From the NCBI GenBank assembly GCA_017504995.1, contig JAFVQC010000067.1, forward strand, positions 1 to 41,725: 41,725 bases of DNA, read 5' to 3'. Position numbers and translations under genes: made by a program. Below the pieces are notes generated by a model. It had not been told where the DNA came from. It saw only the letters and a program-made list of their open reading frames with translations, and searched no databases. Source of the DNA: Clostridia bacterium. GTDB taxonomy: Bacteria; Bacillota; Clostridia; Oscillospirales; CAG-272. Positions 8,752 through 17,040 of the stretch are shown here, in pieces; position 1 is the stretch's first letter, and every line of letters starts with the position of its first letter.

Positions 8752-8841
8752 GAGTTATTTGAGAAAATTTTACCTTTTTTCTTATTTTTTCTTTTTTCGC
8801 CAAACCTCCCCCACCCTTTTTTCTTAAAAATTAATATAATG

Positions 8842-8873
8842 TTCACAAAATCAATTAAAAAATGTATTATAAT
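8842..8873 (+). promoter_or_regulatory. Weak candidate promoter of the DUF3737 gene
   Basis: TATAAT at 8868-8873 is a perfect -10 box, 42 bases before the ATG. The best -35 (TTCACA at 8842-8847) is 20 bases away, so either the -35 is poor or the promoter is activated. Confidence 0.4.
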
Positions 8874-8915
8874 ATGACTTGGAAATTTTGGAAATTCAAG
8901 TTGGAAAAGGAATCT

Positions 8916-9761
8916 ATGCGCACGCAAATCACACAACAACAGTTTGACGAAGAACGGGCGCTTTACGCGCTCAGACAAGCCAACGTAGTGGGCTGTACCT
9001 TTGCGGGTCCCCAAGACGGAGAATCCGCCCTGAAAGAAAGTCGGGACGTAACGGTACATAACTGCAAATTTTCCCTGCGCTATCCCTTCTGGCACGCAAA
9101 GGATTTTCTCGTATCCGACTCCTGTCTGGACTCCGCCTGCCGCGCCCCCATCTGGTACGCCGAGGCGGGCACGCTTCGCCGTTGCCGTATTGAGGGAGTA
9201 AAAGCGATTCGGGAATGTAAGGATATGCTGATCGAGCAATCCTCCATTCTCTCCTCCGAGTTCGGGTGGAAATGCCGAGGCATTACCGTCCGAAACTGTC
9301 ATATCGAATCGGAATACCTTTTCCTTGAATGTAAGGAAATGGAGATCGACGGTCTTGACATGAAGGGAAAATATTCCTTTCAGTATACCGAAAACGGAAG
9401 GATCGACCACAGCGAGCTTGACACCAAGGACGCCTTCTGGCACAGTAAAAACCTCACCGTGACCAATTCCACCCTGAAGGGCGAATATCTTGGCTGGTTT
9501 TCCGAGGGACTGACGCTGATCGATTGCCATATTTCGGGCACGCAACCCCTTTGCTATTGCAAGGATCTCCGCCTGATCCGTTGTACCATGGAGAACACCG
9601 ATCTTGCCTTTGAATATTCCGATGTCAACGCCGAAATCAACGGGCACATTCTTTCCGTTAAGAACCCCCGTTCGGGACATATTACGGCAGACAGCATCGG
9701 CGAGATCATTCAAGAGGGGAGCATTCTCCCCACCGATTGTATTATTGAAATCAAAAAATAA
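8916..9761 (+). CDS. DUF3737 family right-handed beta-helix protein
   Basis: 281 residues made of short repeating coils with hydrophobic/Cys ladders, for example 'VVGCTFAG', 'VHNCKFSLRYPFWHAK', 'LRRCRIEGVKAIREC', 'VRNCHIESEYLF' and 'IDCHISGTQPLCYCK'. This is the pattern of the widespread DUF3737 family, which I recognise by 'GESALKES', 'RYPFWHAK' and 'KDAFWHSKN'. There is no signal peptide, so it is probably cytoplasmic. No enzymatic function is established as far as I know. ATG 8916 is chosen because of GGAAAAGGA just upstream. It is followed 35 bases later by the isomerase-like gene and is probably in an operon with it. Confidence 0.85.
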   Translation: MRTQITQQQFDEERALYALRQANVVGCTFAGPQDGESALKESRDVTVHNCKFSLRYPFWHAKDFLVSDSCLDSACRAPIWYAEAGTLRRCRIEGVKAIRECKDMLIEQSSILSSEFGWKCRGITVRNCHIESEYLFLECKEMEIDGLDMKGKYSFQYTENGRIDHSELDTKDAFWHSKNLTVTNSTLKGEYLGWFSEGLTLIDCHISGTQPLCYCKDLRLIRCTMENTDLAFEYSDVNAEINGHILSVKNPRSGHITADSIGEIIQEGSILPTDCIIEIKK

Positions 9762-9796
9762 ACAAAATAAAACACTGAAAAGAAAGGAACATCATT

Positions 9797-10615
9797 ATGA
9801 GAAAACTGGGCATCAATCTGGGAGCGTGCAGCGGTCTGAGCCGCGAGGAATACGCAGAAAAAATGGTCGAGCTTGGCTTTGGCGCAACCTTCACGGGGGT
9901 ATATGAAACTGAGGAGGAGCAATCGGAGGTTGCCAATCTTCTGGCACGCCACGGCATTGCTTACGAAACCATTCACGCGCCCTTCCGCAAATACACCAAT
10001 CATCTGTGGATGGACTGCGAGGAAGGAGATATGATGCTGGCTACGCTGAAAAACTGCATCGACCGCTGCAAGCTGGTAGGCGCACCCGTTGCCGTGGTCC
10101 ATCTGTCCTCGGGTGACCAAGCGCCCCCCGTCACCGATATCGGACGGGCAAGATTTACGTCGCTGGTGGAACACGCCGCCAAGAACGGCGTTACCGTTGC
10201 CTTTGAAAACCAAAGAAAGCTGTCCAATATTGCGTGGACGTTCGAGACCTTTTCTGCCGAGGATTCGGTTGGCTTCTGTTGGGACTGCGGTCACGAAGCC
10301 TGCTTTACGCCGGGACGGGAATATATGCCCCTGTTCGGCAAACGATTGGTCTGCCTGCATATTCACGACAACCTGGGTGTCTATAATCAGGACTGTCACA
10401 TGATTCCCTTTGACGGAACATTCAACTTTTCCCGTTTTGCAGAGCATTTGAGAAACGCAAACTTCGATGGCACGCTGATGATGGAGCTTTCCGCCAAAAA
10501 GCCGATGAAGCTATACGGCAATCCCATCTATGAGAATCTCACACCCGAAGAATACCTGCAACGGGCGGCAAATGCGGTGAAAAAGCTGCGTGATATGGTA
10601 GATTCCGAGGCTTGA
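9797..10615 (+). CDS. Sugar phosphate isomerase/epimerase-like TIM-barrel protein
   Basis: 272 residues, matching the xylose isomerase-like / AP endonuclease 2 barrel family. Likely metal ligands are visible on successive strands: E137 ('AFENQ'), D163 and H166 ('CWDCGHE'), H188/H190 ('LHIHDN') and E230 ('MMEL'). Such enzymes isomerise or epimerise sugars, inositols or related polyols in the cytoplasm; the substrate cannot be read from sequence. It lies 35 bases after the DUF3737 gene, has AAAGGA before its ATG, and is closed by a strong terminator at 10631-10658. Confidence 0.82.
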   Translation: MRKLGINLGACSGLSREEYAEKMVELGFGATFTGVYETEEEQSEVANLLARHGIAYETIHAPFRKYTNHLWMDCEEGDMMLATLKNCIDRCKLVGAPVAVVHLSSGDQAPPVTDIGRARFTSLVEHAAKNGVTVAFENQRKLSNIAWTFETFSAEDSVGFCWDCGHEACFTPGREYMPLFGKRLVCLHIHDNLGVYNQDCHMIPFDGTFNFSRFAEHLRNANFDGTLMMELSAKKPMKLYGNPIYENLTPEEYLQRAANAVKKLRDMVDSEA

Positions 10616-10630
10616 TGCTGTCACCCAAAA

Positions 10631-10658
10631 GATTGACAAAAACTTGTCAATCTTTTTT
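10631..10658 (+). terminator. Intrinsic terminator after the isomerase-like gene
   Basis: GATTGACAA (10631-10639), a 4-base loop, TTGTCAATC (10644-10652), then TTTTTT. Confidence 0.85.
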
Positions 10659-10667
10659 GAAAAACCC

Positions 10668-10696
10668 TTGCAATGTTTGATTTTTTATGATATAAT
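10668..10696 (+). promoter_or_regulatory. Sigma-A promoter of the LDH2-type dehydrogenase gene
   Basis: TTGCAA (10668-10673), 17-base spacer ending TGA, then TATAAT (10691-10696), giving an extended -10 (TGATATAAT). The leader is about 60 bases. Confidence 0.8.
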
Positions 10697-10765
10697 AAGA
10701 CCGTCTATGACGATATCGCGAAAAGACGGTATCAAAAACAATTATTTTTATTATGGAGGGTTATT

Positions 10766-11875
10766 ATGCCTAAGACCAACATCGTGGATTGGGAAACAAT
10801 CACAAATTTCGTTATTGACTCTTTCGTGGGATACGGAATCCCCCGTGAGGACGCGGAGATCTGCGCAGACGTTCTTCTGGAGTCGGACAAGCGCGGCATC
10901 GAGTCCCACGGCTGCAACCGCTTCAAGCCGATCTACCTTGACAGAATCAAGGCGGGCATCCAGAATCCCGTAACCAACTTTGAAATCATCAAGGAAACCG
11001 AGACCACCGCTGTCGTGGACGGTCACGACGGTATGGGACAGGTTATCGGCTACAAGTCGATGAAGATGGCGATTGAAAAAGCAAAGAAATACGGTATGGG
11101 TATGGTCGTTGTCCGCAACTCCTGCCACTACGGTATTGCAGGCTACTACACCTCGATGGCGGCTGAGGCAGGCTGTATCGGTCTGACAGGTACGAACGCC
11201 CGTCCCACCGTTGCTCCTACCTTCGGCGTAGAGGGCGCGTTCGGAACCAACCCTCTCACGCTGGGCGTTCCTACCGACGAGGCATTCGACTTTAACTTTG
11301 ACGCAGCTACCTCTACTTACCAGAACGGCAAGCTGGAGTACTATGCGCGTATCGGCAAGGATGCTCCCAAGGGCGCGCTGGTCGATCCCAACGGTGAGGC
11401 TTACGAGGGAACCTCCGCGGAGGCACTCAAGGCGATGGGTCGCGGCGAGGCTGCTCTTTGCACGCTGGGTGGACCCGGCGAAGAGGGCGCAGGCTACAAG
11501 GGCTACGGCTTCGCTATGTTCGTAGAGCTTCTCAGCGCGGCTCTTCAGGGCGGTCACTACGGCAAGTACCTGACGGGTAAGGACGAAAACGGCGAGAAGC
11601 GTCCCTTTGGACTTGGACACTTCTTTATTGCCATCGATACCGATCACTTCCTCGGCGAGGACGTATGCCGCAAGACCGCAGGCGACATCATTCGCGAGGT
11701 TCGCTCCGCAAAGAAAGCGCCCGATGCCGAGAGAATCTACACCGCAGGCGAGAAGGAATACGAGATCCGTCTTGCTCGCCACGCAGGCGTGCCGATCAAC
11801 GAGTCGGTTCAGAAGGAATTCATCGCAGTTCGCGACGAGCTGGGTCTGAACTACAAGTTCCCCTTCGAGGACTGA
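10766..11875 (+). CDS. Malate/lactate/ureidoglycolate dehydrogenase (LDH2/MDG2 family)
   Basis: 369 residues, the normal length of this NAD(P)-dependent 2-hydroxyacid oxidoreductase family, which is distinct from classical LDH and MDH. Visible motifs are S47-H48-G49 ('ESHGC'), the likely catalytic H121 in 'NSCHYGIAGYY', 'GTNPLTLGVPT', and the C-terminal 'GLGHFFIAID'. Substrates in the family include malate, L-lactate, ureidoglycolate, 2,3-diketogulonate and sulfolactate; this protein's substrate is not decidable from sequence. GGAGG lies 5 bases before the ATG. It has its own promoter and appears monocistronic. Confidence 0.88.
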   Translation: MPKTNIVDWETITNFVIDSFVGYGIPREDAEICADVLLESDKRGIESHGCNRFKPIYLDRIKAGIQNPVTNFEIIKETETTAVVDGHDGMGQVIGYKSMKMAIEKAKKYGMGMVVVRNSCHYGIAGYYTSMAAEAGCIGLTGTNARPTVAPTFGVEGAFGTNPLTLGVPTDEAFDFNFDAATSTYQNGKLEYYARIGKDAPKGALVDPNGEAYEGTSAEALKAMGRGEAALCTLGGPGEEGAGYKGYGFAMFVELLSAALQGGHYGKYLTGKDENGEKRPFGLGHFFIAIDTDHFLGEDVCRKTAGDIIREVRSAKKAPDAERIYTAGEKEYEIRLARHAGVPINESVQKEFIAVRDELGLNYKFPFED

Positions 11876-12185
11876 TTCAACTACATAAAGAGACTGAACC
11901 GAAAATCGGTTCAGTCCCAGTCTGTCGAAAAACCTATATAACAAAAAAGTTGCACAAAAAAAGCCTTCCCCAGCGGGGAAGGGGGACCGCTTGCGGTGGA
12001 TGAGGAGAACGGGCGCGCAATACACAAACGGCAGTCTCCTCATCCGTCGGCTTCGCCGCCACCTTCCCCGCTGGGGAAGGTTAATACGGGAATTCCTTTT
12101 GTTCAAATTGCTGAAACCCTGTTTTCTTTTGGGACCTTTTCTACACGCTGAGACTGAACCGAAAATCGGTTCAGTCCCTTTTTGC
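11876..12185. repeat. Intergenic repeat region with a large inverted repeat
   Basis: No gene is supported. Two 11-bp-stem hairpins with the same core (GACTGAACCGA-AAA-TCGGTTCAGTC) sit at 11892-11916 and 12152-12176. Between them is an imperfect inverted repeat with arms 11964-12008 and 12035-12080; each arm carries a self-complementary CCTTCCCC...GGGGAAGG core and GGATGAGGAGA or its complement. It resembles dispersed MITE-like or REP-like elements of clostridial genomes. Confidence 0.75.
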
Positions 12186-12186
12186 T
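12152..12186 (+). terminator. Terminator closing the repeat region
   Basis: GACTGAACCGA/TCGGTTCAGTC stem (12152-12176) followed by CCTTTTTGCTTTTT. The upstream copy at 11892-11916 lacks the T-run. Confidence 0.65.
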
Positions 12187-12203
12187 TTTTATTGACTTTT
12201 TTA

Positions 12204-12232
12204 TTGACTTTTCGTTTTTTATGCCGTATAAT
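12204..12232 (+). promoter_or_regulatory. Sigma-A promoter of the FAD oxidoreductase gene
   Basis: TTGACT (12204-12209), 17-base spacer, TATAAT (12227-12232). A second TTGACT lies 12 bases upstream and is not well spaced. Confidence 0.82.
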
Positions 12233-12285
12233 ATCCTTAGCCCTTTTCAATTTCATTTTAAATTATAATAAAACGAGGTGTGGCT

Positions 12286-13665
12286 ATGTTTCCTTATCAA
12301 AAAGATCTTCCTGTTGAACGGGCTGACGTGCTCGTCATCGGCGGCGGACCCGCAGGTCTTTGCGCCGCTATCGCTTCTGCCCGAGCAGGCGCGAAAACCA
12401 TGCTGATCGAAAAAAACAACTGCTGTGGCGGTATGGCAACGGCGGGGCTCGTCGCCCCCTTTATGACCTGCTACGACAGCAGCGGCAATACCCTCCTGAT
12501 CCGCGGTCTGTTTGAGGAGATCGTCAACCGTCTGATCGAGGTAGGCGGCGCGATCCACCCCTCCGAGGTAGAAGCCCCCTCCGCATTCACCTCCTACATC
12601 ACGGTAGGACATATTCACGTGACCCCCTTCAAGGCAGAAGCGCTGAAGCTCCTTGCCGACCGTATGCTCACCGAAGTGGGAGTCAAGGTGCTGTATCATA
12701 CCGCTTTCGTCGATGCCGTCACCGAGGGAGAGCGCGTATCCCGCGTGATCGTAGCCAAAAAAGAGGGGCTTTGCGCCATTGAGGCAAAAATGATCGTTGA
12801 CTGCTCGGGAGACGGCGACTGCGCCGCCGCGGCAGGTGTTCCCTACACCGTAGGAAACGGAAACGGTCGGATTCAACCCGCCACCATGTTCTTCCGCATC
12901 GGCAACGTGGATTCCAAAAAGATCGATGCCGATATCGAAAAAAATTGGGATAATTTCTATCGCAAGGACGGCGTGAACTACCGTTCCATGCACTGGTGGG
13001 TCTCCAAAGCGAAAGAAGCGGGAGACTGGACGTTAGATCGGGTATCCATTGGACTGTTCCGCGGCGTGGACGAGGACGAATGGAGCATCAACACCTCCCG
13101 TATCATGGGAGTGAACGGCACGGAGTCGGAAAGCCTGACCATGGGTGAGATCACGGGACGGGAGCAGGTGGACGAGATCTTCGCCTTCTTAAAGAAATAC
13201 GTCCCCGGTTGTGAGAACGCAAAGCTTTTGCAAAGCGGAAGCACCGTAGGAATTCGGGAAACGAGACATATTCACGGCATCAAGACGCTGACCGTAGACG
13301 ATCTTTTGGAATACCGCGCCCCCGAGGATTCCATTCTGCTTGCCGCCAATTCCGTGGACGTTCACGGCAGATTCGGACCAAAGAGCAATGAATACATCGC
13401 CCTACCCGAGGGAAAATATTACGGCGTTCCCTACGGTTGTCTCGTTCCCGAGAACCGTTCTAATCTGTTGGTAGCGGGACGTTGCATCTCGGCGGAAAGC
13501 GAAGCGGCAGGCGCGATCCGCGTCATGCCCCCTTGCATGGGACTGGGACAAGCGGCAGGCGTTGCCGCGGCGCTCTGCCTGAAGGACGAAACCGACGTAA
13601 GGAAAGCCAACGTGAAAGCGATCCGCGAGGAGCTTGTCCGCCAAGGCGCGTTGCTTAAGATATAA
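12286..13665 (+). CDS. FAD-dependent oxidoreductase (FAD_oxidored family)
   Basis: 459 residues. An N-terminal Rossmann dinucleotide fold, 'VLVIGGGPAGLCAAIASARAG' with GxGxxG at about 18-23, ends in an acidic 'LIEKNNCCGG'. Later come 'IVDCSGDGDCAAAAGVP' and the C-terminal FAD-contact stretch 'VMPPCMGLGQAAGVAAALC'. This matches the FAD_oxidored group, whose members are mostly uncharacterised. The paired cysteines at about 46-47 are conserved in many relatives by my recollection. ATG 12286 is preferred over GTG 12280 because AGGTG sits 5 bases before it and is too close to the GTG. Substrate unknown; no signal peptide. Confidence 0.85.
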   Translation: MFPYQKDLPVERADVLVIGGGPAGLCAAIASARAGAKTMLIEKNNCCGGMATAGLVAPFMTCYDSSGNTLLIRGLFEEIVNRLIEVGGAIHPSEVEAPSAFTSYITVGHIHVTPFKAEALKLLADRMLTEVGVKVLYHTAFVDAVTEGERVSRVIVAKKEGLCAIEAKMIVDCSGDGDCAAAAGVPYTVGNGNGRIQPATMFFRIGNVDSKKIDADIEKNWDNFYRKDGVNYRSMHWWVSKAKEAGDWTLDRVSIGLFRGVDEDEWSINTSRIMGVNGTESESLTMGEITGREQVDEIFAFLKKYVPGCENAKLLQSGSTVGIRETRHIHGIKTLTVDDLLEYRAPEDSILLAANSVDVHGRFGPKSNEYIALPEGKYYGVPYGCLVPENRSNLLVAGRCISAESEAAGAIRVMPPCMGLGQAAGVAAALCLKDETDVRKANVKAIREELVRQGALLKI

Positions 13666-13988
13666 ACCCCACTTCAAAACAAATAACACCGCTAATAAAA
13701 CTCTCAAAAAGTGTAGTACCTTGTTTCATCTATCCCTTGACATTCTTACCCCTCGCCCGTGTCATCCTCGAGTGAAGCCGCCCCACGAGATTCTTCACTT
13801 CGGTCAAGAATGACAGCGTGGGGCGGCGTAGCGAAGGATCTCGGGCGAATGGATTATGTAAATTTTAAGTGAAACAAAGTAGTAGGGACCGGCGTCCTCG
13901 ACGGTCCAAATGAAAGATCGATATTAAATCAACATGGACCGTCGAGGACGCCGGTCCCTACAAAAAGTTAAATAAAAGTTCAAAAAAC
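13666..13988. repeat. Intergenic repeats: nested inverted repeat plus inverted pair of the 26-base repeat
   Basis: No gene is supported. At 13753-13848 nested inverted repeats pair TCGCCCG with CGGGCGA and, inside, GCCGCCCCACG (13777-13787) with CGTGGGGCGGC (13817-13827). Downstream, two copies of the GTAGGGACCGGCGTCC repeat lie head to head at 13882-13907 and 13936-13961, able to form a 26-bp stem with a 28-base loop. Confidence 0.8.
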
Positions 13989-14022
13989 AGCGTAGCCGTG
14001 AGATTTTTCTCATAGCTACGCT
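13989..14022 (-). terminator. Intrinsic terminator of rqcH
   Basis: AGCGTAGC...GTGAGA pairs with TCTCAT...GCTACGCT (one mismatch), followed on the minus strand by a TTTTTT run. The same AGCGTAGC hairpin type ends another operon at 26756-26789. Confidence 0.8.
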
Positions 14023-14102
14023 ATTTTATTCGCTAAATCTTTCTTATCGGACATTTTGCCATAAAATATGCCCCTGCTTTGGCTTTTTTTTTCCGGATCT
14101 CC

Positions 14103-15863
14103 TTACTTTCCCTGTCGCAACGTCGCGATCTTCTCCCCGTTTGGCGTGACGTACGCCGTCCAGTTGGTGTGATAGATCACAAAGCCGGGCTTTCCTCCCG
14201 CGGGCTTTTTGACGTGCTTTGCCAAGGTATAGTCCACGGCGATATTCGCCCCCTCCGCCTTGGAATAATACGCCGCGATCTCCGCCGCCGTGGTAAAATC
14301 CAAATCGGTCGGCTCTCTGCCCTCGGTCACCAGTACCACGTGAGACCCCGCGGTCTGCTTGGCGTGAAACCAATAGTCCTGCTTTTCTGCCAGCTTATGG
14401 GTAATATACTCGTTCTGCAAATTGTTCTTACCGCAAAGCACCGTCATGCCGTCGGGGGTCAGGAATCGCATCACCGCAGGCTTGTGCGCCTTTGCCACCG
14501 TATAGTTCTTCATACGGGAGGCATATCCCGAGCGATACAACTCATCGCGGATCTCCGCAAGATCCGCAGGCGATTCGGCGCGGGTCAGCGACTCAAATAC
14601 CGTATAAAGATAGGAAAGCTCCGCCTCCCCCAGCTCGATCTGCCGCGCCAGCTCCACCTTGGCGGTCTTGGTCTTGTTGTATTTCTTGTAATACCGTTGG
14701 GCATTTGCCGCAGGAGACAGACGGTTGTCCAGCTCTACCCGAACCGTCGGGAAGCTCCCGTCCTCTCGCATCTCCTCGTAATCCTCAAATTCCGCCACCC
14801 GATCGCCACGGGAAAGGCGATATAGATTGGCGGTGATCAGATCACCGTATTTTTTGTACTCCGCGCCCTTTTCGCAAGCCGCCAGCTCTTCCCGTTGCGC
14901 CTCCAGCTTCCGACGGATCCTCGCCTCGGCGTTGGTCAAAAGCCGCAACAGATCCGATGCCCGCTGATGTACCCGCGTCTGGCGGTCACGGGTATCAAAA
15001 TAGGCGTCCAACAGCTTTCCCGCGCTCTCAAATGGGCGCGCCTCGGCACTGCCGTACTGCGTCAGTGGGAAAAAGGAATATTCCACGGCTTTCTCCCCCT
15101 CAAGCACAAGGCAAGGCTCAAACCGTTCCTCGCGAATACGTGCCGTCACCTCGGAAAAGCACCGCCACAGATCCTCACGAAAGCAATAACGCAAAGGCGT
15201 ATCGGTATGCCCCGTGGAACGGAATACGATCTCCCGCGCCACCACGGGAGCAATGCCCGAAAAATGTCCCATCAGAAACCGATCACAGCTCCGATCGCCA
15301 CTCTCTGCCGCAAACAGCTCAAAAAACCGTTCTTCCGTAACCGTCAAGGGATTTTCCTTGTCTTGGGCGGGTGGGAGCGTATAGGTCATGCCCGAGATCA
15401 GCTGACGAACGCTGTCCAACGAAAAATCGGCAGTCCGCAAGGCGGTAATGATCTTCTTATCGCCGTCCGCAAAGATCAGATTACTGTATTTGCCCATCAG
15501 CTCGGCTATGAGATACCGACGGCATTCAAAGCCCATTTCGTCTCTCGTATCAAAGCCGAGGAACGCCACGCGGTCAAACTGCGCCTGAGAGATCTCACTC
15601 AGCTTCGCCCCCTGCAAATATTTGCGCAAAAGCATACAAAACATCGGAGGATTCTGAGGATTCTCCTTTTGTACCTCGCTAAAGCCGATACGGGGATTCC
15701 CCGAGCCGGCGTTGATCAATAAGCGTCTGCCCCCCTCAAAGCTTCGCATCTGAAGCACGATCTCATCGCGCTCGGGCTGATACACCTTTTCAATTCTCGC
15801 GCCAAGCGCCACGCGGCGAAGCTCGCTGAGCGTACACGACAGCATGCCCGCATCAAATGCCAT
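14103..15863 (-). CDS. rqcH: Rqc2 homolog RqcH (NFACT / fibronectin-binding-like protein)
   Basis: 586 residues with NFACT architecture: the N-terminal NFACT-N domain ('MAFDAGMLSCTLSEL' and 'LLINAGSGNPRIGFSE'), a central coiled coil (about 290-450) and the C-terminal NFACT-R domain 'DYWFHAKQTAGSHVVLV'. RqcH binds obstructed 50S subunits carrying peptidyl-tRNA and recruits Ala-tRNA to add C-terminal alanine tails that mark the stalled chain for proteolysis. The older label 'fibronectin-binding protein' comes from surface-located homologues; no signal peptide is seen. AGGAGGA lies before ATG 15863. The gene is monocistronic, divergent from coaW, and shares an overlapping promoter region with it. 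Confidence 0.92.
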   Translation of the reverse strand: MAFDAGMLSCTLSELRRVALGARIEKVYQPERDEIVLQMRSFEGGRRLLINAGSGNPRIGFSEVQKENPQNPPMFCMLLRKYLQGAKLSEISQAQFDRVAFLGFDTRDEMGFECRRYLIAELMGKYSNLIFADGDKKIITALRTADFSLDSVRQLISGMTYTLPPAQDKENPLTVTEERFFELFAAESGDRSCDRFLMGHFSGIAPVVAREIVFRSTGHTDTPLRYCFREDLWRCFSEVTARIREERFEPCLVLEGEKAVEYSFFPLTQYGSAEARPFESAGKLLDAYFDTRDRQTRVHQRASDLLRLLTNAEARIRRKLEAQREELAACEKGAEYKKYGDLITANLYRLSRGDRVAEFEDYEEMREDGSFPTVRVELDNRLSPAANAQRYYKKYNKTKTAKVELARQIELGEAELSYLYTVFESLTRAESPADLAEIRDELYRSGYASRMKNYTVAKAHKPAVMRFLTPDGMTVLCGKNNLQNEYITHKLAEKQDYWFHAKQTAGSHVVLVTEGREPTDLDFTTAAEIAAYYSKAEGANIAVDYTLAKHVKKPAGGKPGFVIYHTNWTAYVTPNGEKIATLRQGK

Positions 15864-15906
15864 AAGCCACTCCTCCTTTTCGCAAAAAACGTTCTTTCAA
15901 AATATT

Positions 15907-15935
15907 ATTATAGCATATCCTTGATTTTTTTGCAA
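15907..15935 (-). promoter_or_regulatory. Sigma-A promoter of rqcH
   Basis: Minus strand: TTGCAA (15935-15930), 17-base spacer, TATAAT (15912-15907). It lies interleaved with the divergent coaW promoter. Confidence 0.8.
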
Positions 15936-15949
15936 TGATATGTTATAAT
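15921..15949 (+). promoter_or_regulatory. Sigma-A promoter of coaW
   Basis: TTGATT (15921-15926), 17-base spacer, TATAAT (15944-15949). The rqcH -35 box (15930-15935) falls inside this spacer. Confidence 0.8.
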
Positions 15950-15984
15950 TATTTTTAATGACAGTAGACAACGGAGGAAATACC

Positions 15985-16830
15985 ATGAGAACCGTAATCG
16001 GAATAGACGTAGGAGGAAGCACCACGAAGATCGTCGGACTCAGAACGGAAGGAAACGAGCGTAAGCTGATCGAACCGCTGTTCGTCCGCGCCACCGATGC
16101 CATTACCTCGGTATACGGCGCATTTGGCAAATTTACCATGCAGAACGGGCTTTCCCTTTCGGACATTGACCGTGTCCTGATGACGGGCGTCGGCTCGTCC
16201 TTTATGGAAAAGTCCATCTATGACCTCGACTGCCGCAAGGTGTCCGAGTTCCAATGCGTAGGGCTTGGCGGACTGTATCTGTCGGGGCTTGACGAGGCGA
16301 TCGTGGTCAGTATGGGAACGGGCACGGCGCTGATTCACGCGACGCAAAAGGACGGACGCGCCGAAACCGAATACCTGGGCGGAACGGGCGTGGGCGGCGG
16401 CACACTGCTGGGACTCTCCCGTCAGATGCTTGGCGTGGATACCATCGAGCATCTGGAGCAGCTTGCGGAAACGGGCGACCTCAATAAGGTAGACCTTCGC
16501 ATCGGAGATATTTCGGGAGATCACAATTTTCAGATCGGCGAGGAGATCACCGCCTCCAATTTCGGAAAGCTTTCCGACATTGCCAACAAGCACGATATCG
16601 CCCTCGGAATATCCAATATGGTAGCTGAAACCATCGCCATGCTATCGGTCTTTGCCGCGCGGAATTTCAAGGTCAAGAACGTGGTGCTGACGGGCAACCT
16701 GACCGCCCTTCCCTCGGTAACGAGAGTGTTTGAAAATCTCGAATCCACCTTCGGGGTCAAATTCCTGATCCCCGAGCTGGCGCAGTTCGCCACCGTCATC
16801 GGCGCGGCGCTGTCGGATCAAAAAATGTAA
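15985..16830 (+). CDS. coaW: Type II pantothenate kinase
   Basis: 281 residues, matching the eukaryote-like type II PanK family (as in Staphylococcus CoaW). It phosphorylates pantothenate, the first step of coenzyme A synthesis. The ASKHA-fold ATP-binding motifs are visible: 'IGIDVGGSTTKIVG' (about 4-17), 'VVSMGTGTALIHA', the glycine-rich 'YLGGTGVGGGTLLGLS' and 'VVLTGNLTALP'. I chose ATG 15985 because GGAGGA is 6 bases upstream; an ATG at 15958 is in frame but has no ribosome site. Monocistronic. Confidence 0.9.
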   Translation: MRTVIGIDVGGSTTKIVGLRTEGNERKLIEPLFVRATDAITSVYGAFGKFTMQNGLSLSDIDRVLMTGVGSSFMEKSIYDLDCRKVSEFQCVGLGGLYLSGLDEAIVVSMGTGTALIHATQKDGRAETEYLGGTGVGGGTLLGLSRQMLGVDTIEHLEQLAETGDLNKVDLRIGDISGDHNFQIGEEITASNFGKLSDIANKHDIALGISNMVAETIAMLSVFAARNFKVKNVVLTGNLTALPSVTRVFENLESTFGVKFLIPELAQFATVIGAALSDQKM

Positions 16831-16851
16831 TAAGGACGCGGGGACGCGATG

Positions 16852-16881
16852 AGGGGGAACTTCTTTCGAGAAGTTCCCCCT
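16852..16881. terminator. Perfect hairpin downstream of coaW, copy of a dispersed repeat
   Basis: AGGGGGAACTTCT (16852-16864) and AGAAGTTCCCCCT (16869-16881) with a TTCG loop, the reverse-orientation copy of the hairpins at 6282-6311 and 6461-6490. It lies 22 bases past the coaW stop. Weak T-run; may act as terminator or 3' stabiliser. Confidence 0.55.
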
Positions 16882-17005
16882 CACCCCTTCAAGAACTTGA
16901 AAGCAATTTCCTGAATTGCGGATTGCTCTCTTCTTTTCATTGTGCATAACCGACCGTTCGTATTTTTTAACCGCAATACTCTCTAATAAAAATCAAGAAA
17001 ATCTA

Positions 17006-17034
17006 TTGACATATTACAGAAAATAGATTATAAT
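17006..17034 (+). promoter_or_regulatory. Promoter of antitoxin RNA A
   Basis: Perfect TTGACA (17006-17011), 17-base spacer, perfect TATAAT (17029-17034). No open reading frame follows before the hairpin, so it drives a short untranslated RNA. Confidence 0.88.
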
Positions 17035-17040
17035 AGTAAC

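Noticed and set aside
6533..8827. Very long open frame on the plus strand opposite tpiA and pgk
   Set aside because: It runs antisense to two certain glycolytic genes, has no ribosome site or recognisable domain, and its composition mirrors their codon bias.
10751..12256. Long open frame on the minus strand opposite the LDH2-type gene
   Set aside because: Antisense shadow of a well-supported enzyme and runs through intergenic repeats.
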